DNA of 64,000 bases from Pseudomonas koreensis (GTDB lineage: Bacteria > Pseudomonadota > Gammaproteobacteria > Pseudomonadales > Pseudomonadaceae), in assembly GCF_012986595.1 (NCBI RefSeq), contig NZ_JAAQYM010000007.1:186001-250000 (forward strand), in the 5' to 3' direction. The notes under the pieces were generated by a model. The model searched no databases. It saw only the letters and a program-made list of their open reading frames with translations, and was not told the origin of the DNA. Each line of letters opens with the position of its first letter. Position 1 is the stretch's first letter. This document shows, piece after piece, positions 16,980-25,309 of the stretch. The translations under genes were made by a program, and so were the position numbers.

Positions 16980-17558
16980 TTAACGCGCTTCCAGTCGCGC
17001 GATTTCCGCTTTCAGATGCTCAAGGGCACTGCGCAAGGCGCCCTCGTGCGCCAGTTGCTGCTCGGCCTGTTGCACCACGGTTTTGAGTTGCGCCAGATCG
17101 CCGCTGGTCTGCGCCTGCTGCACGGCCACGGCATACAGTGGCTGCGGATGTGGCCCCGGACGTGGCTGCTCGCTGGGCGCCTGATGCACCGCGACGTGTT
17201 TCACTTCGTGCCACTGGCCCTGTTCTTCATAGCGATAATCGACGAAACCGCTGGCCCAGTCGCTGCCCAGAATGCCTCTGAGGTGGAACGTCTGGGCGAT
17301 CTGGCTGGGCGGGCGGCTCGGGCCGCCGTCGAGGGTGAGGATGATGTGGTTCTCGACGTTGGCCGTCAGCTTGGTTTCGGAAAAACTGCCCCAGACCTGC
17401 GCCCGGTAATTGACCGTCGGCCAGGTGGCCTGGAACACACTGGCAATCCCGCTGACACGTTTGTGCGCGGTATCGACAAGCAGATCAAGGGTCAGGACCG
17501 GTGCCCCGGGCAGTGCATTGCTGATGCTCAGACGGGTGTGAAAAAGTCCAATCGACAT
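16980..17558 (-). CDS. GDL-motif protein 1 (DUF1842-like N-domain plus DUF1843-like C-domain)
   Basis: A 192-residue protein with no signal peptide and no cysteine. Residues 1-125 form a beta-rich domain shared with its neighbour (G-L-F-x-x-x-x-x-I near the start; V-W-G-x-(F/Y) near 56; a W/H-E-V segment near 116). After a Pro-rich linker comes a helical C-terminal domain (138-192) with the motif P-L-Y-A-V-A-V-Q and the GDL at 153-155. From memory these correspond to DUF1842 and DUF1843. It is the last of three such genes before the radical SAM/SPASM gene and is its probable substrate or partner. The ribosome site is GGGAG before the ATG. Confidence 0.78.
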   Translation of the reverse strand: MSIGLFHTRLSISNALPGAPVLTLDLLVDTAHKRVSGIASVFQATWPTVNYRAQVWGSFSETKLTANVENHIILTLDGGPSRPPSQIAQTFHLRGILGSDWASGFVDYRYEEQGQWHEVKHVAVHQAPSEQPRPGPHPQPLYAVAVQQAQTSGDLAQLKTVVQQAEQQLAHEGALRSALEHLKAEIARLEAR

Positions 17559-17600
17559 GGTGCTACTCCCTAAAGTGAATGGCGGATCACGTGGCTGAAT

Positions 17601-18218
17601 TCAGCGGCTCTGCAGCCGGCTGACTTCTTTTTTCGCCGCTTCCAGTGCGCTTTGCAGTTGGGGTTTCTGGTCCAGTTGCTGCTGGGCGAGTTCGGCCAGA
17701 TTCTTCATCTGCGCCAGGTCACCGCTCGCGATCGCGCTCTGAATCGGCGCGGCGTATAGCGGCAGGATCGGTGGGTGCGGGATGATCACCGGGCCAGGAT
17801 TGAACGGCGACGGCAGCGATTCCTGCAGGTGCGCCGGGGCATTGTTGACCTCGTGCCAGCGCTGACCATCGAAGTAGCGATAGTTGGCGACAACTTCGCG
17901 CCAGTCGGTGCCCACCACCAGACGCACATCGAAGTTGATGATCGAGTTGGCCCCCTGGCCGCCGTGATTGCCTTGGGCGGTAATCAGGATTTTGCTGACC
18001 CCTGGCGACATCACGGTGAGGTAGGTGTATTCGCCCCAGACGTCGGAATGCACGTCGAGTGGCGGATTGGTCGCCTGGGTGATCGCGGCGGTGCCGTTGA
18101 CCTTCGTATCGGGTGTCGAGACCAGCAGGTGCAGTGCCAGCGACTGGGCACCGGGCGCGCCGGTGCCGATGCGGTAGCTCACCGGAAACAGGCCGACATT
18201 TTCAGTAGAACCGGACAT
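17601..18218 (-). CDS. GDL-motif protein 2 (DUF1842-like N-domain plus DUF1843-like C-domain)
   Basis: A 205-residue paralogue of the next gene downstream. The N-domain (1-127) contains V-W-G-E-Y at 60-64 and W-H-E-V-N at 121-125. A Pro-rich linker (PGPVIIPHPP, 141-150) precedes the helical tail with P-L-Y-A-A-P-I-Q-S-A-I and the GDL at 166-168. It has no cysteines and no signal sequence. The start at 18218 has GGAGG seven bases upstream; an earlier in-frame ATG at 18233 has none. It is 42 bp from the downstream paralogue, so all are co-transcribed toward the maturase. Confidence 0.78.
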   Translation of the reverse strand: MSGSTENVGLFPVSYRIGTGAPGAQSLALHLLVSTPDTKVNGTAAITQATNPPLDVHSDVWGEYTYLTVMSPGVSKILITAQGNHGGQGANSIINFDVRLVVGTDWREVVANYRYFDGQRWHEVNNAPAHLQESLPSPFNPGPVIIPHPPILPLYAAPIQSAIASGDLAQMKNLAELAQQQLDQKPQLQSALEAAKKEVSRLQSR

Positions 18219-18252
18219 GTTGTTTGCCTCCATTGCAATGTGATTGATGGCT

Positions 18253-18438
18253 TCAGGACTTTTCGTGCCTGGAAACTTCCTTGGCCAGTTTTTCGTACGC
18301 GTCTTTCAGGTCTTGCGCTTCAGGTTTGCTGGTGTCGCGTTGTTGCAACAACGTCTTCATGTGCTGCACATCGCCTTGCTTGATCGCACTTTGAATGGCG
18401 ACCCCGTAGGGCGGGATGTTGGCCGTTGAACGGGTCAT
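18253..18438 (-). CDS. GDL-motif small protein 3 (DUF1843-like domain only)
   Basis: A 61-residue protein that is just the C-terminal module of the two larger paralogues: P-P-Y-G-V-A-I-Q-S-A-I-K-Q-G-D-V-Q-H-M-K, then a charged helix ending K-E-V-S-R. The motif reads GDV (22-24) instead of GDL. It has no Cys. The start at 18438 has GAGGAAA about 8 bases upstream; a longer frame reaching 18570 has no support. It is the first recognisable gene of the operon and the best size match to a modifiable peptide. It lies 34 bp from the next gene. Confidence 0.72.
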   Translation of the reverse strand: MTRSTANIPPYGVAIQSAIKQGDVQHMKTLLQQRDTSKPEAQDLKDAYEKLAKEVSRHEKS

Positions 18439-18495
18439 AACGAGGGTTTCCTCATCCGTGCTGCAGAACCGCCCCATGACAAGCAGGGGACGTCT

Positions 18496-18512
18496 TACCT
18501 GACAGACAGGTA
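18496..18512. promoter_or_regulatory. Inverted repeat upstream of the GDL operon
   Basis: TACCTG, five bases, CAGGTA: perfect 6-bp arms with a 5-base spacer, 58-74 bases upstream of the first GDL gene start. It is a possible operator; no regulator gene lies adjacent. Confidence 0.35.
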
Positions 18513-18626
18513 GCCTGTGCCTGCTGGAGCACCGGCAAGCGAGCAACCTGATCCGTCGGGATCTGATCAAAGGGTGATTTCAGGGTGCACAGCGCAGGCG
18601 CACGTACGCCAAGGCTGCGCGAGGCC

Positions 18627-18716
18627 TCAGCCGAACCCGCCGGGCGGGACTTCGGGAGCTTTGCAGGTGGCCTGCCGGAGGGGCAGACAAGGGGAATTGA
18701 CCGGTACGTTGTTCAT
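18627..18716 (-). CDS. Possible 29-residue peptide gene upstream of the GDL operon
   Basis: A short minus-strand frame of 29 residues containing MNNVPVNSPC at the start and ending PPGGFG, with two cysteines (10 and 18). Its ATG at 18716 is preceded by AAGGA with a 7-base spacer, an excellent ribosome site. An in-frame ATG 29 codons further upstream, also with AAGGA, would make it 58 residues. It is on the same strand as the GDL/radical SAM operon, about 190 bp upstream of it. It could be an unannotated peptide gene, a leader, or chance; I do not recognise it. Confidence 0.3.
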   Translation of the reverse strand: MNNVPVNSPCLPLRQATCKAPEVPPGGFG

Positions 18717-19101
18717 CTTTCTGTCCTTGAGAGAACACAACGAAACGCAGGGATCAATGGCGCGCTCGGTAGCGCGCAGAACAACCGCAAGCACAAGAAA
18801 CATCCCTGATTCCTTTTCCAGTGCCGCCACGGGCGAGCGCGTGACCGCCGCTCGCGGGTCGCTGGCATATCGCCAGCCACGCAACCCTAGATCCGATTTT
18901 GCGGCCTTGCCAGATAAAGCGCCGAACGGTCGTGCGCGGGAGATTGACGGACAGCAGAACGCGTCCGCTCAAGGCCTTCAAGCCTTTGAGCGGACACGGT
19001 TATTGGTAGGGATGAGAGGCACCCGTTGCGGATGGAATGATTGGCAATATGCAATCCACCCTTGGAGCATATTCGAGCGGCGCTACGCGGTTGTTGACGG
19101 A
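18717..19101. other. Non-coding stretch upstream of the GDL/radical SAM locus
   Basis: I see no convincing gene here apart from a possible extension of the small frame ending at 18627. The notable structure is a hairpin at 18963-18995 with perfect 10-bp arms GTCCGCTCAA / TTGAGCGGAC and no U-tract on either strand; it lies 107 bp downstream of the 76-residue protein gene and may end that transcript. Confidence 0.5.
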
Positions 19102-19332
19102 TCAATTGCCGTCGGCGACCTTGCGTTCGATCGCATCGGTCTTGCGCTTGAGTTCCTCGGCCTCCTGTTCCTTGGTGCGGATCGAGGTCGGTGTAATCAC
19201 CTCGTCCACGACCCTGGTGTCATCGTCGCTGTCTTGCAGATCGCGGCGAACCACATCCACCGGTTTGCCCGCAGCGTCGAGCGGTGGCGCGTTATGAGGG
19301 GTTGCAGGCTTGCTGTCGTCGGTGCTTTTCAT
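19102..19332 (-). CDS. Small highly charged hypothetical protein
   Basis: A 76-residue hydrophilic protein, acidic in the middle (DLQDSDDD) and Lys/Glu-rich at the end, with a predicted C-terminal helix from about residue 50 (TKEQEAEELKRKTDAI). It has no signal or membrane segment. The start at 19332 has a GGAGG eight bases upstream, which makes translation credible. No family recognised. Confidence 0.6.
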   Translation of the reverse strand: MKSTDDSKPATPHNAPPLDAAGKPVDVVRRDLQDSDDDTRVVDEVITPTSIRTKEQEAEELKRKTDAIERKVADGN

Positions 19333-19452
19333 TTTTCATACCTCCATTGGCTTACAACGTTGGATACGACGACATGACGCGAGTTCGAGAAATTTCATCG
19401 CGGCCGTTTTGACCCGTTGCTTGCTTTGGTGGGTGACGGTCAGCGCATGCCG

Positions 19453-21582
19453 TCAAAGCAGACTCCACGACACCCCAACATAAACTCCCAGCCCTTCACC
19501 CGGCGCAGACCGCGCCGCGTCCAGGCCCTTGTCGTCATACCCCGGCGTGACCGTCGCGGCGTAGTGCTGGTTGGTCAGGTTGCGCAGGTCGAGCCAGGTT
19601 TGCCAGTCGTTTTTCGGCGCGTTGTAGCCCACGGTGGCGCCGAACAATGCGTAGGGATCGGCGTAGTAGCTGTTGGCGTAATCCACCGCGACCTTGGACA
19701 CCAGTTGCGTGTTGATGGCGGCGAAGAAGCCTTGCGGCCAGTCGTGGCGCAGTTCGCCCTGGTAATAGTGCATCGGCAGGCCGGGCAGGCGGTTGTCGCC
19801 GAAACGCTGGTCGTCGCGGTAGTGGAAATCGCTGAAGGTGTAGGCCTGGCGCAGGCTCAATTTACGCCCGTCGGCGGCTGACCACAGGGTGCTTTGCAGG
19901 CTGGCTTCGAGACCCTGATGCACGGTAGGGCTGGCGTTGAGTTCGTACGGCGTGACGGCGTTGGCGTCCGGCAGCACCGAGAGCAATTCGTGGCGCACCT
20001 GCGCGTAGTACCACGCCAGACTCCACTGGCCGATTGCGCTGTCGCCACGCCCGCCGAGTTCGAGGGTGGTGGCGGTCTGGTTTTGCAGTTTGATCGGGTC
20101 GCTCTGAGTGCCGGTCGCCGCACCGTTGCCGGCCGGGAAGCGGATGTTCGAGCTGTAGATCAGCGACCACGGGTGCGGCGCCTCGACCGAACGGCTGAGG
20201 TTGCCGAACAGTTGCAGGTCCGGCGTGAGCTGATAGCGCAGGCCCAGACGCGGGGCGTAATCCCAGTCGTTCAGGCTGGTCTTGCCGCCGCTTTGCGGGT
20301 AAGTGACGGCACTTTCGCGGCGGGTGTAGATGGCGGCGAGGCCGGTGGTCAGCCACAGGTCGTCGGCGATCTCCAGATCGTTGCCGACGTGCAAAACCGT
20401 ATCCGAACCCTGATAAGTGAAGTTGCGCATGCGAGTGCCCGGCACATAACCGGCGGTGTTGCCACCGGGGATGCGCACGAATTCGCTGGCGCCGTCGTTG
20501 GGCAGGTGTTTGGTGGTGCGCAGGCCCACGGTGCTGCGGCTTTCCATGCCGAGAAAGGTGTCGCGGCGCTTGTAGTCGAAGGTGCCGCTGACGTCGGTGT
20601 AGGCCACTTTCAGCCGGTTCGAGCCTTCGCGCAGGTCCATCGGGTAGTCGTGATAGACCAGCCCGGTCTGAATGCTCGAATCATCATCGATGTAGTAGGT
20701 GGTCTTGTTGCCGATGAAGGTGCTGCCCGGTTGCTTGCGGCTGTCGTCGCGCGACACGTAGGCCGGGTTCGCCGCTCGCGGGTCGTGCTCGATCGAGTGC
20801 TTGGTCACGCGCCCGGCGAGGTCGTTGTCGGTCTGCCGGTAGCGGAAATAGAAGCGGGTTTCCAGGTTCGGGTTGAAGCGATAGCCGAAGTTGGCGATCA
20901 CGCCTTTGCTCTCGCTGGCGGTGTGATCCTGATAGCCGTCGGCGTTCGAATCGGTCAGCGACACGTAGTAATCGAAGTCGCCCAGCACTTGCCCGGAGCT
21001 GACTTGCCGCTGCTGATAGCCGTGGCTGCCGGTGGCGTAGCGCACCTGCAATTTCGGCGCGTCGTAACCGGTGTGGCTGACGTAATCGACGGCGCCGCCC
21101 AGCGCCAGTGCGCCGCGATCGAAGCCGTTGGCGCCGCGCAGCACCTCCACATGGTCGAGCCACAGCGGTTCGAGCAATTCGTAGGGCGTGCCGCCCGGGC
21201 CGGTCAGCGGCAGGCCGTCGAGCATCGTGTACAGCCCCGAAGCGTGGGCACCCGGAGCACGGTTGATCCCCGAGCCCCGGATCGAAATCTTCACCCCTTC
21301 GTTGCCCGCCGACTGCGCGTAGACCCCCGGCTGGTACGCCAGCACGTCCTGATTGCTCGCCATACGACCCTGCAATGGTTGGCGCATGTCGACCACGTTG
21401 CTGCCGCCGGGCACTTGCGCCAGGCGCGCTTCGGCCTCGGCCACGGAGGCATCGGCGCCGCTTTGTTCCTCAGCCGAAATCAGTACCTGGCCCAACTCCA
21501 TGCCTTTGGGTTCCTCGGCCATGGCCGGGCAGGCGAGGGCCAGGCCCAGCAGGGCAGTGGGAAGGGATTTGGGCGCGGGCAT
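19453..21582 (-). CDS. TonB-dependent outer-membrane receptor
   Basis: A 709-residue protein with a signal peptide (MPAPKSLPTALLGLALACPA, cut near AMA-EE), a plug domain (ISAEEQ region as TonB box candidate; S-I-R-G-S-G; G-A-N-G-F-D-R-G-A-L-A-L-G-G-A-V-D-Y) and a long beta-barrel ending in the aromatic Y-V-G-V-S-W-S-L-L. The Met at 21582 is chosen because the signal peptide starts there; the frame upstream is unsupported. It resembles Fe-siderophore receptors of the FecA/FhuE class, but the ligand is unknown. I saw no convincing Fur box in the 190 bp upstream. Confidence 0.88.
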   Translation of the reverse strand: MPAPKSLPTALLGLALACPAMAEEPKGMELGQVLISAEEQSGADASVAEAEARLAQVPGGSNVVDMRQPLQGRMASNQDVLAYQPGVYAQSAGNEGVKISIRGSGINRAPGAHASGLYTMLDGLPLTGPGGTPYELLEPLWLDHVEVLRGANGFDRGALALGGAVDYVSHTGYDAPKLQVRYATGSHGYQQRQVSSGQVLGDFDYYVSLTDSNADGYQDHTASESKGVIANFGYRFNPNLETRFYFRYRQTDNDLAGRVTKHSIEHDPRAANPAYVSRDDSRKQPGSTFIGNKTTYYIDDDSSIQTGLVYHDYPMDLREGSNRLKVAYTDVSGTFDYKRRDTFLGMESRSTVGLRTTKHLPNDGASEFVRIPGGNTAGYVPGTRMRNFTYQGSDTVLHVGNDLEIADDLWLTTGLAAIYTRRESAVTYPQSGGKTSLNDWDYAPRLGLRYQLTPDLQLFGNLSRSVEAPHPWSLIYSSNIRFPAGNGAATGTQSDPIKLQNQTATTLELGGRGDSAIGQWSLAWYYAQVRHELLSVLPDANAVTPYELNASPTVHQGLEASLQSTLWSAADGRKLSLRQAYTFSDFHYRDDQRFGDNRLPGLPMHYYQGELRHDWPQGFFAAINTQLVSKVAVDYANSYYADPYALFGATVGYNAPKNDWQTWLDLRNLTNQHYAATVTPGYDDKGLDAARSAPGEGLGVYVGVSWSLL

Positions 21583-21722
21583 CGAGAAAACTCCAGACAG
21601 ACGGGAACGGGCAATGAACAGTTGCGACGCAACAAGGAACGATGGAAACACATGGCAATTTTGCTTTTTTGCCGGGGAGCGGGGGCTGGACGTGGCGGGG
21701 ACGGCACTCAGGGCTGTAAAGC

Positions 21723-21762
21723 CCGGACGACTGGGCGCATGGGAGGGCGACCAGTCGTCCGG
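21723..21762 (-). terminator. Hairpin after the methyltransferase gene
   Basis: Perfect 12-bp arms CCGGACGACTGG / CCAGTCGTCCGG with a 16-base loop, starting 13 bases past the methyltransferase stop on the minus strand, between it and the TonB receptor gene. The U-run after it is short (GCTTTAC). Confidence 0.6.
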
Positions 21763-21774
21763 TTTGCCTGCGCG

Positions 21775-23319
21775 TCAGGCAATTTTCAATGCCTGCAGAA
21801 TAACCAGCGATGTCCCGGCAAATGCCTGGGCTTGCTCCGTCAGTTCGGCAAGGTTCTCTTGAGCCGTAAGCAAAGGCTGGTCACCCTTGAGCAGCACTTC
21901 GCCCTGATCGCCGATGACGCTCCACGCCAGTTGCGCCCAGTCTTGCGGGTCGGTCATGCCTTGCTTGAGCGCAATCAGGAACAACTGCTGAAAACGGCTG
22001 ACCGGCACACCGCCGCCGGTGACCGGACTGGCGAGCACCTGAATGTTGCTGTTGAACAACGCGCGTTTGCACAGTTGCAGGTTGAGTGTTTCGCAACGCT
22101 CTTGCACTTGCCGTTCGGCGGCTTCGCTCTGGCACGGGGCGGCGACGCCCATGCCGATCAGCACGGTGACCGCCTGCACCAGATCGTCATAAGACACAGC
22201 GCCGACAGCCGTCGACAACTGCTGCAAGGTTTTCGGTGCATAGGCGTTCGCGGCAAGCGCGTCGAGCACCGGGCCGTAAATCTCTGCCTGTAGCGAAGCT
22301 TCGCCAGCGGGGCCCGTGACCATGCCCGGAATGCTTTCGATGGTTTGCAACAAGGCGAAACGGCTTCGCAGCAGGCCGTCGCGCTGCTCGGCGGCAGACA
22401 GCCGATTGGTGCCGCGCACGTACAGATCGCGGCGGAAGTTTTGATTGACGAAATAGTCACGCGCCTGCTCGCGCATGATCGGGTGTTCGATCCCCTCGAG
22501 AAAATCCATGCCTTCGGCACTCAAGTTGAGCGGGGTGACCGTGTCCAGTGGCACCGCTGTGGTGGCGTAATCCAGTTTGGCTGCGGTCATGGCATCGACC
22601 ACGTCAGTGAAATACATGCAGTTCCAGTCGCGGTTGAAGTATTCATGGGCCACGTACTGGCGATGCTGGCCCTTGATGCTGTTCAACTGGGCGCCCAGAC
22701 TCGGCGCCGCGTGGGCATATTTCGGATTGGCCGCCAGCAGCGCTTCGGAAAATTGCAGCGCGGCATCGATGCGTTTGGCCGGGGTGGTGGCGGCCTGGCT
22801 GGCAAAGCGGTTGTGCAGGCTGAACAGATTGCGCAAGGGCGCCGAAGGCGACCAACCTGGGAAGCAGTTGTAGCTGACGTACAACATCCCGCCGGGTTTG
22901 AGGTGACGGCGGGCGAATTCGATGATCAGTTTCTGATTGTCCCGGCTGACCCAGGTCCAGATGCCATGCAGGCTGATGCTGTCGAAGGCCGGCAGATCAT
23001 CACGGGCCAGCAGTTGCTCGAAGCTGTCGTCATACAGCCGCGCCTGGCTGTTCCAGTCGTTCGCCAGCGCAATCGCATGCGCGGCCTGGGACGGCGTGAA
23101 GTCGGTGCCGACGAAGTTTCCCGGGTTGGCGGCGGCGTGGATGTTGATCGACACACCCTGGCCGAAGCCCAGTTCGCAGTGATAGCCGCCGGCATTCTCC
23201 AGCGTGGCAAAACCACGCAACAACAGACAAAAGCGCTGGAACACCGGGTTGATTTCCCGGCTGTACGAGTAGGTGTAGCCCTCGTCGGTGAAATACCCTT
23301 CGTTCCAGGCATTGCTCAT
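21775..23319 (-). CDS. SAM-dependent methyltransferase with regulatory C-terminal domain
   Basis: A 514-residue protein starting MSNAWNEGYFTDEGYTYSYS. A class I methyltransferase domain (SAM-binding ELGFGQG near residue 50, then V-G-T-D-F-T-P and L-K-P-G-G-M-L-Y-V-S-Y) is followed by a long helical region typical of proteins annotated as methyltransferase with a regulatory domain. The family is often near surface-polysaccharide or secretion genes; its substrate is unknown. An alternative Met lies four codons upstream (23331); neither start has a strong ribosome site. It is upstream of the TonB receptor gene on the same strand, with a hairpin between. Confidence 0.82.
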   Translation of the reverse strand: MSNAWNEGYFTDEGYTYSYSREINPVFQRFCLLLRGFATLENAGGYHCELGFGQGVSINIHAAANPGNFVGTDFTPSQAAHAIALANDWNSQARLYDDSFEQLLARDDLPAFDSISLHGIWTWVSRDNQKLIIEFARRHLKPGGMLYVSYNCFPGWSPSAPLRNLFSLHNRFASQAATTPAKRIDAALQFSEALLAANPKYAHAAPSLGAQLNSIKGQHRQYVAHEYFNRDWNCMYFTDVVDAMTAAKLDYATTAVPLDTVTPLNLSAEGMDFLEGIEHPIMREQARDYFVNQNFRRDLYVRGTNRLSAAEQRDGLLRSRFALLQTIESIPGMVTGPAGEASLQAEIYGPVLDALAANAYAPKTLQQLSTAVGAVSYDDLVQAVTVLIGMGVAAPCQSEAAERQVQERCETLNLQLCKRALFNSNIQVLASPVTGGGVPVSRFQQLFLIALKQGMTDPQDWAQLAWSVIGDQGEVLLKGDQPLLTAQENLAELTEQAQAFAGTSLVILQALKIA

Positions 23320-23513
23320 GTGTGCACCCATTATGTCGAGAGAGAAAGCCGCTCTTATAAGGGGTTGGGCTGGCGCACCACAAGCGGAAAAACCTGTAAG
23401 TGGGTCTTACGATTGCAAAGGCACGCAGACATCGGTCTGCCATGGCTGCTGCGGGCTGCGAATCGTTCATACAGTTTTTCGGGACAAGGCCCGGATTTAC
23501 TCGAGCGCCATCC

Positions 23514-23535
23514 CCTGTAGGAGCTGCCGCAGGAG
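23514..23535. repeat. Half REP element
   Basis: CTGTAGGAGCTGCCGCAGG matches the outer arm of the REP copies at 52991 and 57981 but has no facing partner arm. It lies just past the stop of the thioesterase gene. Confidence 0.5.
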
Positions 23536-23546
23536 GGACAGGGGAT

Positions 23547-24053
23547 TCAGCGCCCGTGTGCCGCGTCCGCCAGTTGCCCGGTATCGACCCGCACAAACAC
23601 CGAATCGCCAATCGCTGTCAGCACATCGCCGGCGTATACCTCGCAGATCACCCGCGTCTTGCGCCCGACCTCGCCCTCGACCTTGGCCCGCAAGGACAGG
23701 GTGACGCCCATCGGGGTGGGTTTGATGAACTTGATGCCGAGGTTGCCGGTCACGCAATCGATGCGCGGCAGGCTTCCCGGTGCACGCTGTTCGGCGCGGT
23801 AGTGGTAAGCCATCGCCGTCCAGTTGGAATGGCAGTCGACCAGCATTGCCAGCAAGCCGCCGTACACCAGATCCGGCCAGCCGCTGTATTTGGCGTCCGG
23901 CAGGTGTTCGGCGATGACATGCTCGCCGTCCTCGTGCCAGAAGCTTTTGACGTGCAGCCCCTGAGGGTTGCGGCCGCCGCAGCCGTAGCAGACGCCTTCG
24001 GGGGCGGCGAGGTCTTGCAGGGGCGTATCGAAACAGGACATGGGGTTGGTCAT
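23547..24053 (-). CDS. PaaI/hotdog-fold thioesterase family protein
   Basis: A 168-residue hotdog-fold protein. An N-terminal C-Y-G-C-G-G-R-N-P-Q-G-L-H segment is typical of the group, followed by the catalytic-helix region YGGLLAMLVDCHSNWTA and a G-I-K-F-I-K-P-T-P beta strand. These enzymes hydrolyse acyl-CoA thioesters. Its start overlaps the stop of the upstream diguanylate cyclase gene (ATGA), so the two are translationally coupled; whether that has functional meaning is unclear. Confidence 0.85.
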   Translation of the reverse strand: MTNPMSCFDTPLQDLAAPEGVCYGCGGRNPQGLHVKSFWHEDGEHVIAEHLPDAKYSGWPDLVYGGLLAMLVDCHSNWTAMAYHYRAEQRAPGSLPRIDCVTGNLGIKFIKPTPMGVTLSLRAKVEGEVGRKTRVICEVYAGDVLTAIGDSVFVRVDTGQLADAAHGR

Positions 24054-25207
24054 CCTGGAGAGGTGAGTTCGGTCAGGCGCAGGCGGTTGCGCCCGCCGCG
24101 CTTGGATTCGTAGAGCGCGGCGTCGCCTTGTTCGATCAGCGCCGCGAGGCTGGCCGGCGGTGTGTTGAACAGGCTGGCGCCGATGCTCAGCGTCACCGGC
24201 TCCGAGGTCGGGAAGGCCTGGATGGCGATGCGCTGAAACTGATCGCGCAGGGTATCGCCGAGGGTGACGATGCGTTCACTCGGCGCGTTGTTCAGCAAAA
24301 TCACGAACTCGTCCCCGCCCAGCCGAGCGGCCAGCGCCTGATCGGGCGACTCGGCGCGGATCATCTCGCTCAAGGCCACCAGCAGGCGGTCGCCGGCGGT
24401 GTGGCCATGCTGGTCGTTGACCAGTTTGAAGTTGTCGATATCGATCAGCAGCAGGGCGCCGGGATGCGCCGGGGAGACGTCCTGCAGCAGACGCGGGGCG
24501 CGCACTTCGAGGGCGCGGCGGTTGTAGAGGGCGGTCAACGGGTCTCGGGCTGCCAGCCGAGCGATCTGTTCTTCGCGCCGGTAGCGTTCGGTGCCGGTCA
24601 TCGACAGTGCGATCAACATGATCGCCATCGCACCCTCGACCAGCGAGATCTGAATGATTACGCCACGGAACGCCGCCAGATCGATCAGTGTGCCGGGGAT
24701 CAGCACGGTCATGGCCTTGGCCACATAGAAAATTCCATGGCCCAGCAGCACATAGCGCAGTTGCACTGCGCCGACGCTCAGCGATTTGCCATGCGGGCGC
24801 AACAGCAGACTGGCCTTGAGCGTCGAGGCGGCCACCAGCAGCGAGTTGGCGGCCAGCATCACCTTCGACCACAGCGGCCCGTCCGGCAGCAACAGCATCA
24901 CCAGCCAAGTGACGAAGATCAGGTACCAGGCGCGGGACAGGCGGCTCTGGGTGAAACGTGCCACCCCCAGCAGAAACAGGAAATGCGCGGTCACCAGCAA
25001 GCCGTTGGCGAACCAGATACCAATCAGCAATAAGCCGTTGCTGCGCAGCAGGGCCAGGGTGGAACCGACGGTGATGGTGGCGAAACCGGCGCTCCAGAAC
25101 AGCAGCGAAGGCTCACGGATGCTGCGCCATTCAATCGCCAGGTACAGCGCGGCAGCGGCTGCGAGCGCGATCGAGATGGTCAGCATCGTTGGCGGGTCGA
25201 GCGGCAT
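24050..25207 (-). CDS. Membrane-anchored GGDEF diguanylate cyclase
   Basis: A 385-residue protein: about six N-terminal membrane segments (residues 8-205) followed by a complete GGDEF domain (D-P-L-T-A-L-Y-N-R-R-A-L-E, D-I-D-N-F-K-L-V-N-D, and the intact active-site G-G-D-E-F). It should make cyclic di-GMP from two GTP at the inner membrane. I did not see an RxxD inhibitory site directly before the GGDEF; the preceding residues are ALAARL. The sensory input of the membrane part is unknown. It is followed by a coupled thioesterase gene. Confidence 0.9.
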   Translation of the reverse strand: MPLDPPTMLTISIALAAAAALYLAIEWRSIREPSLLFWSAGFATITVGSTLALLRSNGLLLIGIWFANGLLVTAHFLFLLGVARFTQSRLSRAWYLIFVTWLVMLLLPDGPLWSKVMLAANSLLVAASTLKASLLLRPHGKSLSVGAVQLRYVLLGHGIFYVAKAMTVLIPGTLIDLAAFRGVIIQISLVEGAMAIMLIALSMTGTERYRREEQIARLAARDPLTALYNRRALEVRAPRLLQDVSPAHPGALLLIDIDNFKLVNDQHGHTAGDRLLVALSEMIRAESPDQALAARLGGDEFVILLNNAPSERIVTLGDTLRDQFQRIAIQAFPTSEPVTLSIGASLFNTPPASLAALIEQGDAALYESKRGGRNRLRLTELTSPG

Positions 25208-25309
25208 TTCTTCAAGCGCCTGTCTGAAGTCGGTTAGACGGGCGATTGTAAGCGTTCAGACCGGTTTTGGCAGGCGCCGCACGCTATATCAGTGCTGGAT
25301 GTTCCGCCG

